A DNA stretch of 64,000 bases from Haplosporangium gracile (lineage: Eukaryota; Mortierellomycota; Mortierellomycetes; Mortierellales; Mortierellaceae). Shown here one piece after another: positions 25,637-37,008 of the stretch. The first letter of the stretch is position 1, and every line of letters starts with the position of its first letter. The DNA lies in contig JAAAUF010000050.1 of the NCBI GenBank assembly GCA_015499985.1, positions 17,862 to 81,861 on the forward strand. Reading direction: 5' to 3'. The position numbers were made by a program, and so were the translations under genes. The notes beneath the pieces are model-generated. The model was not told where the DNA came from and ran no database searches. It saw only the letters and a list, made by a program, of their open reading frames with translations.

Positions 25637-26356
25637 ATGAGTCTGAAGGGTCAATACCTCGAGCCCCTGGCACCCATCTCCCCCGAGTTTATCCAGTACC
25701 AACATCACTTTGGCGGTAATAAGCTGGTGAAGCTCTACAAGATCGTCTATGAACCGACGGGCACGCACCGTCTCGAACAATTTAGTGATTATCCGTTGAT
25801 CTTCTTCCACGGTACTGGACATTGCGGATGTCTCCTCAAGCGGGGCGCCGATACCGAGTCGACCAAGATCAATGCCAGCGACTGGTGCGGCATGACTTAT
25901 TGCGCGACGCAAGGGATTCTGAACCATGGGCATCTGCGAGCCTTCAGCGGAAAAGGTAAAGATATACGTTGTCTTCCATTTGGGTTAAGTTCTCCAATCC
26001 TCTTAAGGAATGCAACTGAGTTTATTTCTTGGTTATATGCTCGTAGGCCATTTCTTCTCTCCGAACTGGCATACGGCACTAAGCTATTCCCTGAAAAATC
26101 CAGGACAAACGACTTACTTATCCATGTTCTTGGTCAAGGCTCGGTACAGCTATCCTCAGCACACTGACATCTGCTCCGTTCCGAACGACATGGTAGGTTG
26201 CATAAGTCTTGATACTGCTGCGTCCATTTTCCTCCTCCTTGCGAGCTTCCGCCCTTTGAAATGAAAGCTCGTATCTTGAAACAACTCTCAATGATGCTGT
26301 TGTTCTACTAATAGGACATCCTGCCCTGCTTCTTGGCCGTCCTACGCCACCCCTAG
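25637..26356 (+). CDS. Small PARP-like ADP-ribosyltransferase-fold protein (copy B')
   Basis: Exons 25637-25955, 26047-26192 and 26315-26356 encode 168 residues with consistent phases. Exon 1 is 319 nt, exactly as in copy A, and both intron positions are shared. The His of HGT is residue 58, again as in copy A, followed by GHCGC. 'WCGMTYC', 'GILNHGHLRA', 'GHFFSPNWHTAL' and the terminal 'DILPCFLAVLRHP' follow. Overall identity to copy A is modest, so A and B are old paralogues. Predicted role: ADP-ribosyltransferase fold, substrate unknown, probably cytosolic because no targeting signal is visible. Confidence 0.62.
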
Positions 26357-26620
26357 TTGGATCCGTGCAAGAGGCTGAAAATCCACTGATGCCATGGATA
26401 CGTTCATCCCTGCCTCTCTGCCTTTCACGCTGTGTGTTTTTTCTCCACGGTTTCCCTCATTACTCCTTGATCCCGTATTTCTCACTCTCTGTTTGAATGA
26501 ATAACACTCCCTGGGCATTTGTGCCCAAAACAATGCAAACTACCTGACAGCCACATGCACCAGTGAGAGAATGACGTTATTGCAAATGCGCGTTGTATTC
26601 GATTTGATGAGTGATTCAAG

Positions 26621-27798
26621 TTACAGCTCCTTCAAAAGGTTCTCGGCGAGAGTGACAGACAATCCAGTGTTGTTGGGCTATAACACGAAGAAAGAAGTGA
26701 GCGTTAGTAGGGAGATTAATGCGAAAATGACATGCTATCTTCAACATTCGCACGTTCATGTTTCTCACCTCGACAAAGGCCTTAGTAATCTTGCCGTTCT
26801 GCAATGCCCAGGTTGAAAAGAAAGAAAAATAGAGGGTCAGTGGTTTGATTTAACGGCCCTGGTAGTGCGTCCGTGTCCCAACTGCTACCAACTTACCTCC
26901 AAAATCAATGCGAAGCGCTTGGAACGGTGTCCACCGAGAGCAGCTAAGGTCCAACGAAGAGGAAAGGATTAGTTTAAAAAGTAAGGTCGGACTTCATAGT
27001 TTCTCCTTACAAAACAACAGGCAACAAAAATGGACCAGTAAGATTTGGTCCACAACATACCTGAGGCATCAAAGTCCAATCCGAGGTCCTGGACGAACTT
27101 GCCCTGAGGATCGGCGAGCATGGTGACCTTGTCGCCAACGTTCAAGTCCTTGCCCCAGGCATCCATGACAAAGGCATCGTTGACAGAGACACATCCGATC
27201 AGCTCGACGCCCTTGTTCTTCAACTCATCGTAATGCTTGAGGTATCCGGGGACATGAGTCTATGTCAAACAGTGGCGAATCCGTGTTAAATCGATGTGTC
27301 TGTTCGCTGATCTGCGCTCTCCGCTGTTCGTCATTTAGTATTTCATGATCAGTTGATCCTGTCGTTTCCGGCATTTACCTTGGAACAACCTATAAAGTAG
27401 AGAAGTAGCGAAAAGTAAGTAAAACCATCAGACATGGATTGTTACACTAAACCCAGTCGGAGAGACGTCAACAAATGAAACTACGAACCTGGGGTGAAAG
27501 CGCCAGGAACACCAATGAGGACAGCCTTCTTGACAGCACCAAAGAGCTCGGCAGGGTTGACTGTATCAGCAGGGCTGGAGCGTTGAAGAACCGAGGCAGA
27601 GTTGAACGACTTGGAGACCAAGTTAGAGGACTAAGCAGTATAAAAAAATTGACGCGTGGTTTATCGTGGGAAAGTGTTAGAGCTGCGATTTTTTTTTTAT
27701 TTTTCTTTGTAAACAATGTAAATGTATTCAGAGGAGAAGAAGGTTGTTGAGTGAGGTGTGGAATGACATACAAAGAGGACACGCGAGGCACGGAGCAT
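26621..27798 (-). CDS. PRDX5: Peroxiredoxin-5-type thiol peroxidase
   Basis: It reduces hydrogen peroxide and alkyl peroxides. Exons in order are 27772-27798, 27489-27630, 27379-27389, 27061-27259, 26897-26943, 26769-26798 and 26621-26677, giving 170 residues. Exon 3 is only 11 nt and encodes the peroxidatic centre: 'GVPGAFTPGCSKTHVPGY' with Cys58. 'GCVSVNDAFVMDAWGK' carries the second conserved Cys83, 25 residues later as in human PRDX5. 'LGGHRSKRFALILE' and 'NGKITKAFVE' complete the fold. The resolving Cys of human PRDX5 is replaced by Val in 'GLSVTLAENLLKEL', which suggests a 1-Cys mechanism. The first 30 residues (MLRASRVLFSSNLVSKSF) look like a mitochondrial presequence. Confidence 0.9.
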
Positions 27799-28796
27799 GG
27801 TTGGATCTAATGGTGTGATGGGGTGTGAAAAAGTGGAAGGACGGGTGATGGAGGTGGGAAGAGATCAGTGGAGCAGAAGAAGGTGGGCGGTCAACTTCTG
27901 TCGGAAGGAACTCGTCTGTGGAGAAAACCCTTAAGTGATTATCGAAGAGGTGAATTTGGCGGCGGGCTGGGAGAAAATCAAGTCAAGGTAAAGACGAAGG
28001 AGGAGAGTTTCTTGATCCACAGGATTTTGATTCTAGTCCATGAGAATTGTGCTTCATCTTTATTCCTATCTGTGGATGTTTCGCGCATGTGACCCTTATC
28101 GGGTTGTCGTTGACTGGCTGACAGGGCGCAACATCCATGCACAAGGCTCAGATGGGTAGGGGTGGGGGTTGGCTTTTGTTGTGTTACTCTTTTTGTTTGT
28201 GAAAACAACCAATGAATTTGACGAGCAAGGGCCATGCGACAACATCACTAGGGAGCAAAAACGTTTCAAGGATCAGGAGGGGAGGGGAATAAGAAACAGG
28301 GGGTACGATGGATGGACGAGTGTTTTGTTCTCATTTTGCTCAAATAGAGAAAAAAGAGGAGATAGCTTAAGGAGAGAAATTTAACAAATTGAGGCGCCAT
28401 TGACGTGTTGATAAGCGCATGGGAGGGGCTTTTAAGAAGCCCGGGTCTCCACTCTGGATCCCTTCCGCGAAGGCGTGTTAATCGCATGCAAATCGAATCA
28501 GTCAACAGTCACTCAAGGCAACGCAATTTTTTCTTTCCCTTTTGGTTCTTTTAGATTTTGCTACTGTTCTTCAACAAGGGTCCAACTGAGTTACTTATTT
28601 TGACATCTCTTTTCCCTTTTCTCTCCTTTCTTTTCCTCTCTCTTTTCTTCCCATCATCCTTTTCTTTTCTTTTTTTCTTTTTTCTCATCATCCTCTTCAT
28701 CGTTAACAACAACCACTTCACTCTCATTCACCGCTGCCAAAGTGTCAATAAAGTAGTCAGTCGTCCGTGTTCACCAAACCTGCACAAAAGAAAACA
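27799..28796. promoter_or_regulatory. Divergent promoter region, PRDX5 and sugar transporter
   Basis: 998 bp between divergent starts. The right part (28550-28790) is a strong CT-rich leader with many TTTTC/CTCTT runs. The left part holds no recognisable gene. Confidence 0.45.
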
Positions 28797-31664
28797 ATGT
28801 CCGCGGGAACGGCCTCCTCACTGAGTCCGCAGAGCCACCTTGCCCGTCCGAGGACAAGAAGCATCAACACAGACCACTCCAAGCTGCTCTTCACCGCAGC
28901 TTCGCCTGCTTCTTCTTCGTCGTCTACAGGAGGATCCCATCAAGATCTATCATCATCATCATCATCCTTGGCTCAATCCGGCGGTGCTCCAGTTACAACT
29001 CCTCCTTCAACAACAAGATCTGGTCGTCCGCTCTCGTTCTCTCGTCCTAGTCCAAGTGCAAAGTCAAGATCGCCGTCTCCACCACGACCGTCTGAGCCTC
29101 TTCTATCAGAAATGACGACAGTAGGTCCTTCAATTGGAACCTCAGGATCAGGATCACTCACAGGAGCCAGGTCCCACTTTCCTCTCTTACCTTCTTCGAT
29201 GCCAGCGCACAACTCGTCGCCACCCCGCTCCCGCCAGCACTCCCAAACGACGCTTCTCGGTTCCAGCAGCTCAAGCACGCCAGCAACAATGGACTCGTCT
29301 TTCCACAACCATAACCAACATGTTTTCCATCCGCACCCTTCAGAAATGCATCTCTCGCTCGATCCTTCCACCTCCTCATTGGCTCATCACCACGAGAGTG
29401 CTCGCTTGGTTTCAAATAGCACACCCCCTCTCCATCTCCAGCACTCGACTAGTCTTGGCTCAAGCGCTAAAATCGACCACAATAGCACTACTACAAACAA
29501 GCCAAACGACCTCTACACCTCCTCCTCGAGTGCCGTAAACCATGGAAGCCATTCTAATATTAACCTTGCCAATAGCAACAGCAGTATCAACACCCTTATT
29601 TCCAACAGCCCTCTGCAACACCGACCCCACACTCCTCTAAAGTCGTCGTTCCCCATCTCAATTACCTCGGATAACCTCTCGGATCATTCCGTGCCATTGT
29701 CCGCCTCAACCTCGGCCAGCATACACATCGGGGGAGGTGGTGGTGGCGGAGGAGGAGTAGGAGGAGGGGGAGGGATCGGCATGGGGAGCAAGTCATCGTC
29801 GTCGGGACACTCCTATGAGACCACAACGCCATTGCACTTCAAGTCGCTCTCTACCAAGACGGGACGTTCGCATTATGCCGACAATGAGAAGCAGCTTGGA
29901 TCACTACCCACGATTCACTATCAGGGACGAGACGGCAGACGTAAGTTCATGGTTATCGGTGTTCGCTTGTTTGTTTGCGTTTGTGTTTTGTTTGTTCTTG
30001 TGAGACCATTTCTATTTTCAAATCGATACACTTTTCTGTGGGGGAGGGTGTTTAGGGGTGATTTTTCTATGTTGTTAATTTTGGGCACTGTCAATCCACC
30101 TTCACCAAGGGGAAAAAAAGGCAGTTGCTGGCATCTATGCTCGCAATGGGATTAAGTACACTCGAAGAGAAGAAAAAAAAATAGGACGACGCACCACCTT
30201 TGGCACTAGTCGCGGGATGATAAGTCTAAACGACAAAACACTGCTTGGCGACGTGATGGATTCAACTTTCGACAATAAATAACAACAAACAACAACAAAC
30301 AACAACAATTCAGAAAAGATAAACCTGATAACCATTAAACGCTAAATCGGAACCACTGTTCATCCTTATTCTCAGATCCCAAACAGGACAACAGGGATAT
30401 CGATATGCTCATTCCTCTCCTCGCTTACTTCTCTATTGCTGATGTCTTCACCTGAAAGCAATGACAACTAATTGAGACCGTGGGCCCATCTCATAGCATA
30501 GATCAAACGGTACTAGTACAATACAACAATGGATTAACATTCGTTCTCACTTTTTTTAATTTTTTAGAAGAAAGTCCAACTTTTCTTGGAGTGTCAATGA
30601 AGCACTTGTCTCTGGTGGTGCTTCTGCTGCAAAACAGTGTTCTAGTTCTTATGATGCGCTACTCACGCGTCTCTGTCGGTCCAGATCAACCCATGTACTT
30701 GGCGTCAACAGCCGTCTTCCTTGCCGAGATTATCAAACTCTGCACTTGCACAGGAATCTTGGCTTACAGGACCCAGTCGATCCCCAGGACAATCCACATC
30801 CTTCGCAACGAGGTCCTCGGCCAACCACGGGAACTTCTCAAGATGCTGGTCCCTTCAGGACTGTACGCCCTCCAGAACAACCTCCTCTATATCGCACTCT
30901 CCAACCTCGAAGCTGCCACGTTCCAAGTCACCTATCAGCTCAAAATTCTTTCAACCGCCATCTTTTCGGTCGTCATGCTCAACAGACGGCTTACCAAGCA
31001 AAAGTGGCTTTCACTCTGCCTTTTGATGCTGGGAGTTACTCTAGTTCAATTGCAGAACGTCGGCACACCCAAGAGCCCTGTGGTGCTGGATACCTCAAAG
31101 AGCGACGAAGGCAATTCGGACTTTTTGGATACATCTGGAATGGGCGACGAGCGCGATTCATCACCTCCCGAGGACGACTCGTTGGTCAGCCAGAATCCCA
31201 TCATCGGACTGTTCGCCGTGTTGACATCCTGTATCTCATCTGGATTTGCTGGCTGCTACTTTGAGAAGATTCTTAAGGGCACTGAGTCAGACATGTGGGT
31301 GCGCAATCTTCAGCTGGGCGTTTCGGGATCCCTCTTCAGCTTCCTCGCCATGTTCTACGACCGCCAAAAGATCTACGACGGCGGCATGTTCCAAGGATAT
31401 TCGCTCATCACCTGGTGCGTCATCACCAACCAGGCGCTCGGTGGACTGTTAGTCGCTATTGTAGTCAAGTACGCCGATAACATCTTGAAGGGCTTTGCGA
31501 CGTCGCTCTCGATCATTATCTCAGGCATGATCTCGGTCTACTTTTTCGACTTTGAGCCATCGATTCAGTTCCAGATGGGAACTCTTGTGGTGATTCTGGC
31601 CACCTTCCTCTATGGCCGGCCCGACGCAGCGATCCCGAGATTTATCCGACCACAGAAAAAGTAA
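28797..31664 (+). CDS. SLC35A-type UDP-sugar transporter with Ser-rich N-terminus
   Basis: This is a Golgi nucleotide-sugar/UMP antiporter of the UDP-galactose / UDP-N-acetylglucosamine group. Exon 1 (28797-29940) encodes 381 residues rich in Ser, Thr, His and Pro with a Gly run at 29730-29782. Exon 2 (30568-31664) encodes the whole ten-helix transporter, for 746 residues in all. Signatures are 'KHLSLVVLLLQNSVLVLMMR', 'ALQNNLLYIALSNLEAATFQ', 'VTYQLKILSTAIFSVVMLNR', 'GFAGCYFEKILKG' and 'VKYADNILKGFATSLSI'. The intron (29941-30567, 627 nt) keeps phase (GRQESPTFLG). The exact sugar cannot be told from sequence. A transcript could also start inside the intron and omit the long tail, since typical family members begin near 'MKHLSL' (ATG at 30597). 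Confidence 0.88.
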
Positions 31665-32260
31665 GCTGCAAAGCAATTGTTACTTTCTCTCTCTTTCCCT
31701 TGTTCTCGGTTTACCCTCCTTCGTTTCCCCCTCCATGCCGTTTCTTCCTTCCCCCCTTTGCAGTGCATTATTGAATTCAACTATACTATTTTTATTTATT
31801 GTTGCTTCTCTACTTTCGTTTCTTAATTTGGCTGGATACATCATAGGCGACAAAGTATGCCACCACTGAAGTTCGCATCATAGTGTCACAGTTCTAGGAA
31901 GAGAGTCAGGAGGAGGACGTCTATATCTTCTTTTGATCTTTCGTTTTATCGCCTCTATCGCTGCTTTACCTACAAGGCATCGTAGTTTTTTTTTTTCGCC
32001 ACTTAGAACAGCTTTACATATTATTGTTACCTCTCTTGTTCATTATCCTACCACTCATTCATGTTTGAACTGTACTGTACATTACCCTTGTGAATAAATT
32101 TGGTGGCGCTATCTTTAACTGACGCAATCTCTAATTGACAGTCCGACTTGATTTATCTTTGGCACATTTTTCTTCACGTTTCACTCTTTTCTCCTCTCCA
32201 AACTCACAACTCGCACCTCACAAACTCATTCAACTTACTTATAATAACGACAAACTAGTG
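31665..32260. other. Transporter 3' region and GPAT promoter
   Basis: 596 bp between tandem genes. It contains an AATAAA at 32093-32098 for the upstream gene and a CT-rich leader from about 32160 for the downstream gene. Confidence 0.4.
32093..32098 (+). terminator. Poly(A) signal AATAAA after the transporter
   Basis: AATAAA lies 429 bp past the transporter stop, just before the leader of the acyltransferase gene. Confidence 0.35.
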
Positions 32261-35200
32261 ATGGTAAATCCACTACGAAAGAGAACACCAGCTGACCTCA
32301 AGAACCAGAATGCCAGCACAAACGGTCATTCCAACACCAACGGCCATGCTCCCATCAATAGCAACAACGACGAGAGTCAAGAGAGTATTACCAGTCTGAA
32401 GGGTGTCAACGCCAACGTGCCCCCACCGATGTACAAGGCTATCCGCTTCTTCTTTCAGATCTGTCTCCACTCCTTCTATGGCAACGTCGAGGTTGAGGGC
32501 ACCGAGAACATTGCCCCGGATAACTACCCCGCAATCCTCGGTATGTTTTTGTCTCTCTGCCCTCCTTCTACTTTTCCCCACTTTGAACGTCGAACCAAAT
32601 GTGGCATCATCGATGAAATCATTTGAAAAAAATTGTTAGCGTGAAAAATCCCGCGACACAACGCATTAACTTTGTTAGTGCTTGACTTTTTTCATTTATG
32701 GTATGGTTAATGGTTAGTGGCGAACCATAGCAATAGCTTGACAGATGCAATTGCGATCCTGTCGACTGTGCCGCCCAAAATTAGGAGCATGGTCCGGATG
32801 ACCGCTAAGGACACCTTTTGGCACAAGCCAGGAGTCTTCAAGTACGTACCGGATTGACATAGCGGATGTTTTTCGGACTGTCTTCGTCTTTGCCTTGGCA
32901 ATGTTTTGCTGTGTTATTTTCATCCTTTCCCCCTCCCTTCGTTGTCCATCAACAGCCCCTTGTTTTTTTCCCGTTTTTATTCTTATTATACATGCTACTC
33001 ATTTTGCTTCTGATCAGTCGCGCGTTCAAGGCTAACTGATTTTTTTTATATTTCCTTCTGCTTCGATTGCTCTTGCGTGTGATCCCACCGTAGTTATGTC
33101 ATTAAGAACGCTGGAACTATCCCCATCAAACGACGAAAGGACTATGACAACCAAAAAGTGAACAATGCGAATGCAATGAGTGCTTTGATTGATAGTCTGG
33201 GAACCGGGAGCTGTGTGTGGTAAGTAGTCCCCTTCCCCCTATTTTCAATTGTTGTTGATTTTCTCGACCATTTTTCCCGTCTGTGGATTGTCGCGCTTTT
33301 TTTAATACATAAAAAACGACACAAGTCGAGGTTGTATGTCGCGATTCGTGTGAAAAAAGACAGGCAGGAAAAGTTATCCAGGGACTTTGGACAAGCATGC
33401 ACAATATGCAACCCCAATCTGTTTCTCCTGGTTTGCGTGCATGAAGGGCTGCAGTGGGTTGCAGAGGGAAAAGAAACAAGGGCCTGCTCACTTACCCCTT
33501 TCTGTCTGTTTTACCGTTTGCGTTTCGACCGCCTTGATAATGATAGCATGTTCCCAGAGGGTATTTCTCGTTATCATCCTCAACTCGCACCCTTCAAGGC
33601 CGGAGTGGCCATGATTGCCAGCGATGTAGGTGAAAAAAAGTCCGATATTTGCCTGGAACCATGATTTGTCATTCCGAATGCCCTATTTTCGACCGCGCTA
33701 TGCTCTTTGTACATTACTCAGGGTATACAATGCTATTCCCTACCCCCGCTCACTTCCACTGAAAATACAATGGCTAATCCTGTTCCCGTATCACATGTCT
33801 GGTTCCCCTCCACCTTTTTGTTTCGCTGGATGATCTTGTGTAGACTCTTGCTCAGTTCAAGGACCAGCCAGACTTTTCGTTGACACTGATGACCACGTCG
33901 ATCAACTACTTGCACCGTGAAAAGTTCCGCTCGGATGTGCTTGTGACATTCCACCCTCCGATTGTGCTGACACCTCAGCAGGATGCCAAGCTGTTCTCGA
34001 GCGTCAAGGAGGAGCGGACAGAGGCGATCACGAAACTGACAGAGTTGCTCGAGTCGACCGTCAGATCGAACTTACTGAACGCTGACGACTGGCAGACTGT
34101 TCGTGTGGGTCATGTGGCTCGCAAGTTGTATGCAGGCGATTTGGGCACTCGGATCTCGCTAGGACAGTATGTCCGCTTGACTCAGAAGTTTGTCTCTGCC
34201 TTTGGACAGCACAAGCAGGAGTCTTTGAAGGAAAAGCAGGATGCGGAACAGAGGAAGCATAAGAATAGTGGAAGTGACGGAGAGAATAGCGATTCCTTGG
34301 AAATGCAGCGACCCGTCAGGATGAGCGCCGATACAGCTCTCAAAATGGATGAGCTTGCCGCCGATCTTGCCGTAAGTTGACGTTGTCCCTGTGCAATTTT
34401 TTACTGTGTCAACGCTTATGAAATTGACGTGCCTAATCCCAACATACGCATAACTTTTTTTTTTTGTATTTCATGGTTGTAGGAATACCAAGATCAGCTG
34501 GACTTTTATCACCTCAAGGATTACCGTATCAACCAAGGAAAGCCTCCAATCAAGGTGCTTCTTGGCAAGCTCTTCCAGCGCCTTTTGTTGGCATGCTTGC
34601 TGTCGACTATTTGCATCCCCGGACTCATTCTTTGGGCTCCCGTATTTATTGCCGTCAAGTATGTGCACCATTACTTGGAAAACAACATCTCTTATGATCC
34701 GTGGTTCGGTATTGAATAATGACGGCATTCAAACGACCCATTAACACTTGCTTCTACTCGCTTATGAAATAGGTACCAAGAGAGACAGATTCGCAGGAAG
34801 GGACCTTTGGAAGATAACTTGGATGAGATTGCTCAATACAAGTTGATGATTTCGACATTCTTCTTGCCCATCATCTGGGGATTCTGGGTCCTTGTGACCT
34901 TCCCCATTGCTCTTATTACCGCACCCGGCATCGTCGTGCTTATGTGGCTGTAAGTGTTTTGACGACGTCCTTGATATCTTTTCCTCATCTGCTCTAATTC
35001 ATGTTTGAATGCTTGAACTCATCATGTGCCCACGTATTTCTTATTTGCGGACCCACCTATAGCACGATCCGATGGTTGGAAGACTTGATCCATAATGCAA
35101 AGTCAATGCTGTCGCTACTGCGATTGCTGTTCATGACGGAGGACACGATGTACTCGCTTCGGGATTGTCGTCAGGAACTTGTAGGTCGTGTCCATGAGTT

Positions 35201-35381
35201 TGCAGTTCAGTTCCTGAGGCTGCCCGAGGACCCCGAGGAGTTGGTCAAGGAGAACAAGACCAAGAAGGCGGACAGTGGGTGGATGGGTAAGCTGTCGGGA
35301 AGTTACTTTTCGATCAAGCGCCGGAGAAGAAAGGATTGGAATGAGGTTATGCGCCTCCATGATGTCTCCCACTATGACTAG
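32261..35381 (+). CDS. SCT1: Glycerol-3-phosphate acyltransferase (Sct1/Gpt2 type)
   Basis: It catalyses the first acylation of glycerol-3-phosphate (or DHAP) in the ER, feeding phospholipid and triacylglycerol synthesis. Exons are 32261-32540, 32718-32841, 33094-33219, 33547-33625, 33844-34371, 34483-34658, 34773-34949 and 35063-35381, giving 602 residues with phases consistent at all seven introns. The PlsC domain shows motif I 'NHSNSLTD' (His97, Asp103), motif II 'GTIPIKRR' (142-149) and motif III 'FPEGISR' (179-185). Two hydrophobic stretches near residues 405-435 and 460-498 are the C-terminal membrane segments. The N-terminus is Asn/Ser-rich. Yeast homologues are about 740-760 residues; the shorter tail here lacks their long extension. 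Confidence 0.9.
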
Positions 35382-35479
35382 TTTATAATCAACATGACCG
35401 ATAAGGTTTATTGTTTCTGTCGGTTTACTTTTTGACTTTTTGCACTAAAGAATATTTTGCCACCAATTTCTGTGCTCGA

Positions 35480-36822
35480 TCAGCGTGGCTTTTCCTCGTG
35501 CTGGAAGGCTTGGTGAATCAACGGAAGGCAACCGTTGGTGCGTTCAAGTCTGTCGCCTTCACTTGAATCTCCTCCCTCCCCACCACCTTTTTCTCATCAC
35601 CCCCTCCTTCTTCCTCACTTCGCCTTCAAAACCCCCCCATGTCTGGTCAAGCAACTCCTCGACAAGACCAGTAAAATGAACAATTATCCTGAACCTGGAC
35701 AGCTATGACTCTGTCGGCCCACCAGCCGGGATCCTCCATGCCAAAGATGGCGACGGCGACGACTCGACAACCTTGGTGCCCATCTCTGGAATGCAGGACA
35801 TCTCGACTTTTGGAATTTGCTGGGCATATCTGGAACAGGTAGCGTACTCTTTTTTTTTTTTTTTTTCTTTTTTTTTTCGACGTTCACAATATGAAAATCG
35901 CACTTTTATGTTACGTTTGTTTTGTTTTTTGTATCGTTAATGTATGTAGTTCGTATACGTTGGATGCGTATATGAGACGGTCGTCAAACCAATACACTTT
36001 CACGTCCCAAGTGCCCGATCCTCATTGAATACTTCTTGCCCATAAAAATCACAACCTCCACACCTTCAGAACCATCATCACCAGCCTCAACAGCAACAAC
36101 AACTTTGAAAAGGAAGAAGAAACCTATCAGGATCCTAGAAATCGGCGCAGGGACAGGATACGTCTGGATCGTACTCGCGAAGCGCCTGGACTCGGATTGT
36201 ACAATTATTCTGACGGATCTGGAGGAGGTCGTTCCTCTGATGTAGAAGAATGTCAACGAGCAGCGGCTCTCCCGCCGCCCCTTTTCTTCCTCTTCCTCCG
36301 TCGCTACAACCACCATTGCCGCAGCTGAACAAACGCAAGCAGAAACACAAAAGGAACCATCGTGCGCATGGGTAGAAGTCGAACCCCTCGCCTGGGGAAA
36401 CTCCTCACACGCCCGCGCAATCCTCGAACACCCCGCACCTATTGACTACATCATCGCCAGCGACCTAGTTTACTTCCTTGAAAGAAATTACACGCGTAGG
36501 GGAGACCAAGATCTTGTTCGGGTATAAAGATCGGGCGTTATGGAAGGAGAGTCCCTTCTGGGAGGAGTTTGGTCAGTTTCCTGAGTTGGAGGTTGTCAGA
36601 ATTGAGCGTCATCCTGTCAAGAAGGATAGGAAAGGAGAGAAAGGGGAGGAAGGGGAGAAGAAGAAGGAGGGGGGCGAGGAGGAAGGAAGAAAGGAGGTGT
36701 TTGGATGTGAGGGCGAGGATAGGTTGTATATGTTTGTAGCGACCAAGCGGTCAGAGGACCAGATCGTGAAGGGCACCGATGGTACCTTGACCACCCTGAT
36801 GATGATGCAGATCGGTGTCTAG
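35480..36822 (+). pseudogene. Decayed lysine methyltransferase (METTL21/Methyltransf_16-like)
   Basis: Pieces of a class I SAM methyltransferase are visible in several frames. A first readable exon (about 35668-35838, 'LDSYDSVGPPAGILHAKDGD') is followed by a GT at 35839. 'PIRILEIGAGTGYVWIVLAK' (SAM motif I, about 36124-36183) then leads to 'IILTDLEEVVPLM', stopped by TAG at 36243-36245. Reading on in frame gives 'VEVEPLAWG' and 'DYIIASDLVYF', then a frame break with loss of about ten codons near 36478, and 'VGETKILFGYKDRALWKESPFWEEF' to 36822. Family members methylate lysines on elongation factors and chaperones. An ATG-initiated intact frame is absent. Confidence 0.7.
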
Positions 36823-37008
36823 AGCATTAAACACTACCACATTAGCATCTTAAAAAGTACACAAAGCAGGAAAATAAAAAACATCTCAAAACCAAGAGCA
36901 CCTGTGCGATTTTAACTACAAAAGGGAGAAGGAGAGCAAACTCCCAAAAATCACAGTTTTATTTGTTCGAAAAGGTAGCCAATAATGAACTGGAAAAGGT
37001 CAAATTCT

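Noticed and set aside
28381..28500. GC-rich segment considered as a tRNA
   Set aside because: No cloverleaf, no T-loop consensus and no A/B boxes could be found.
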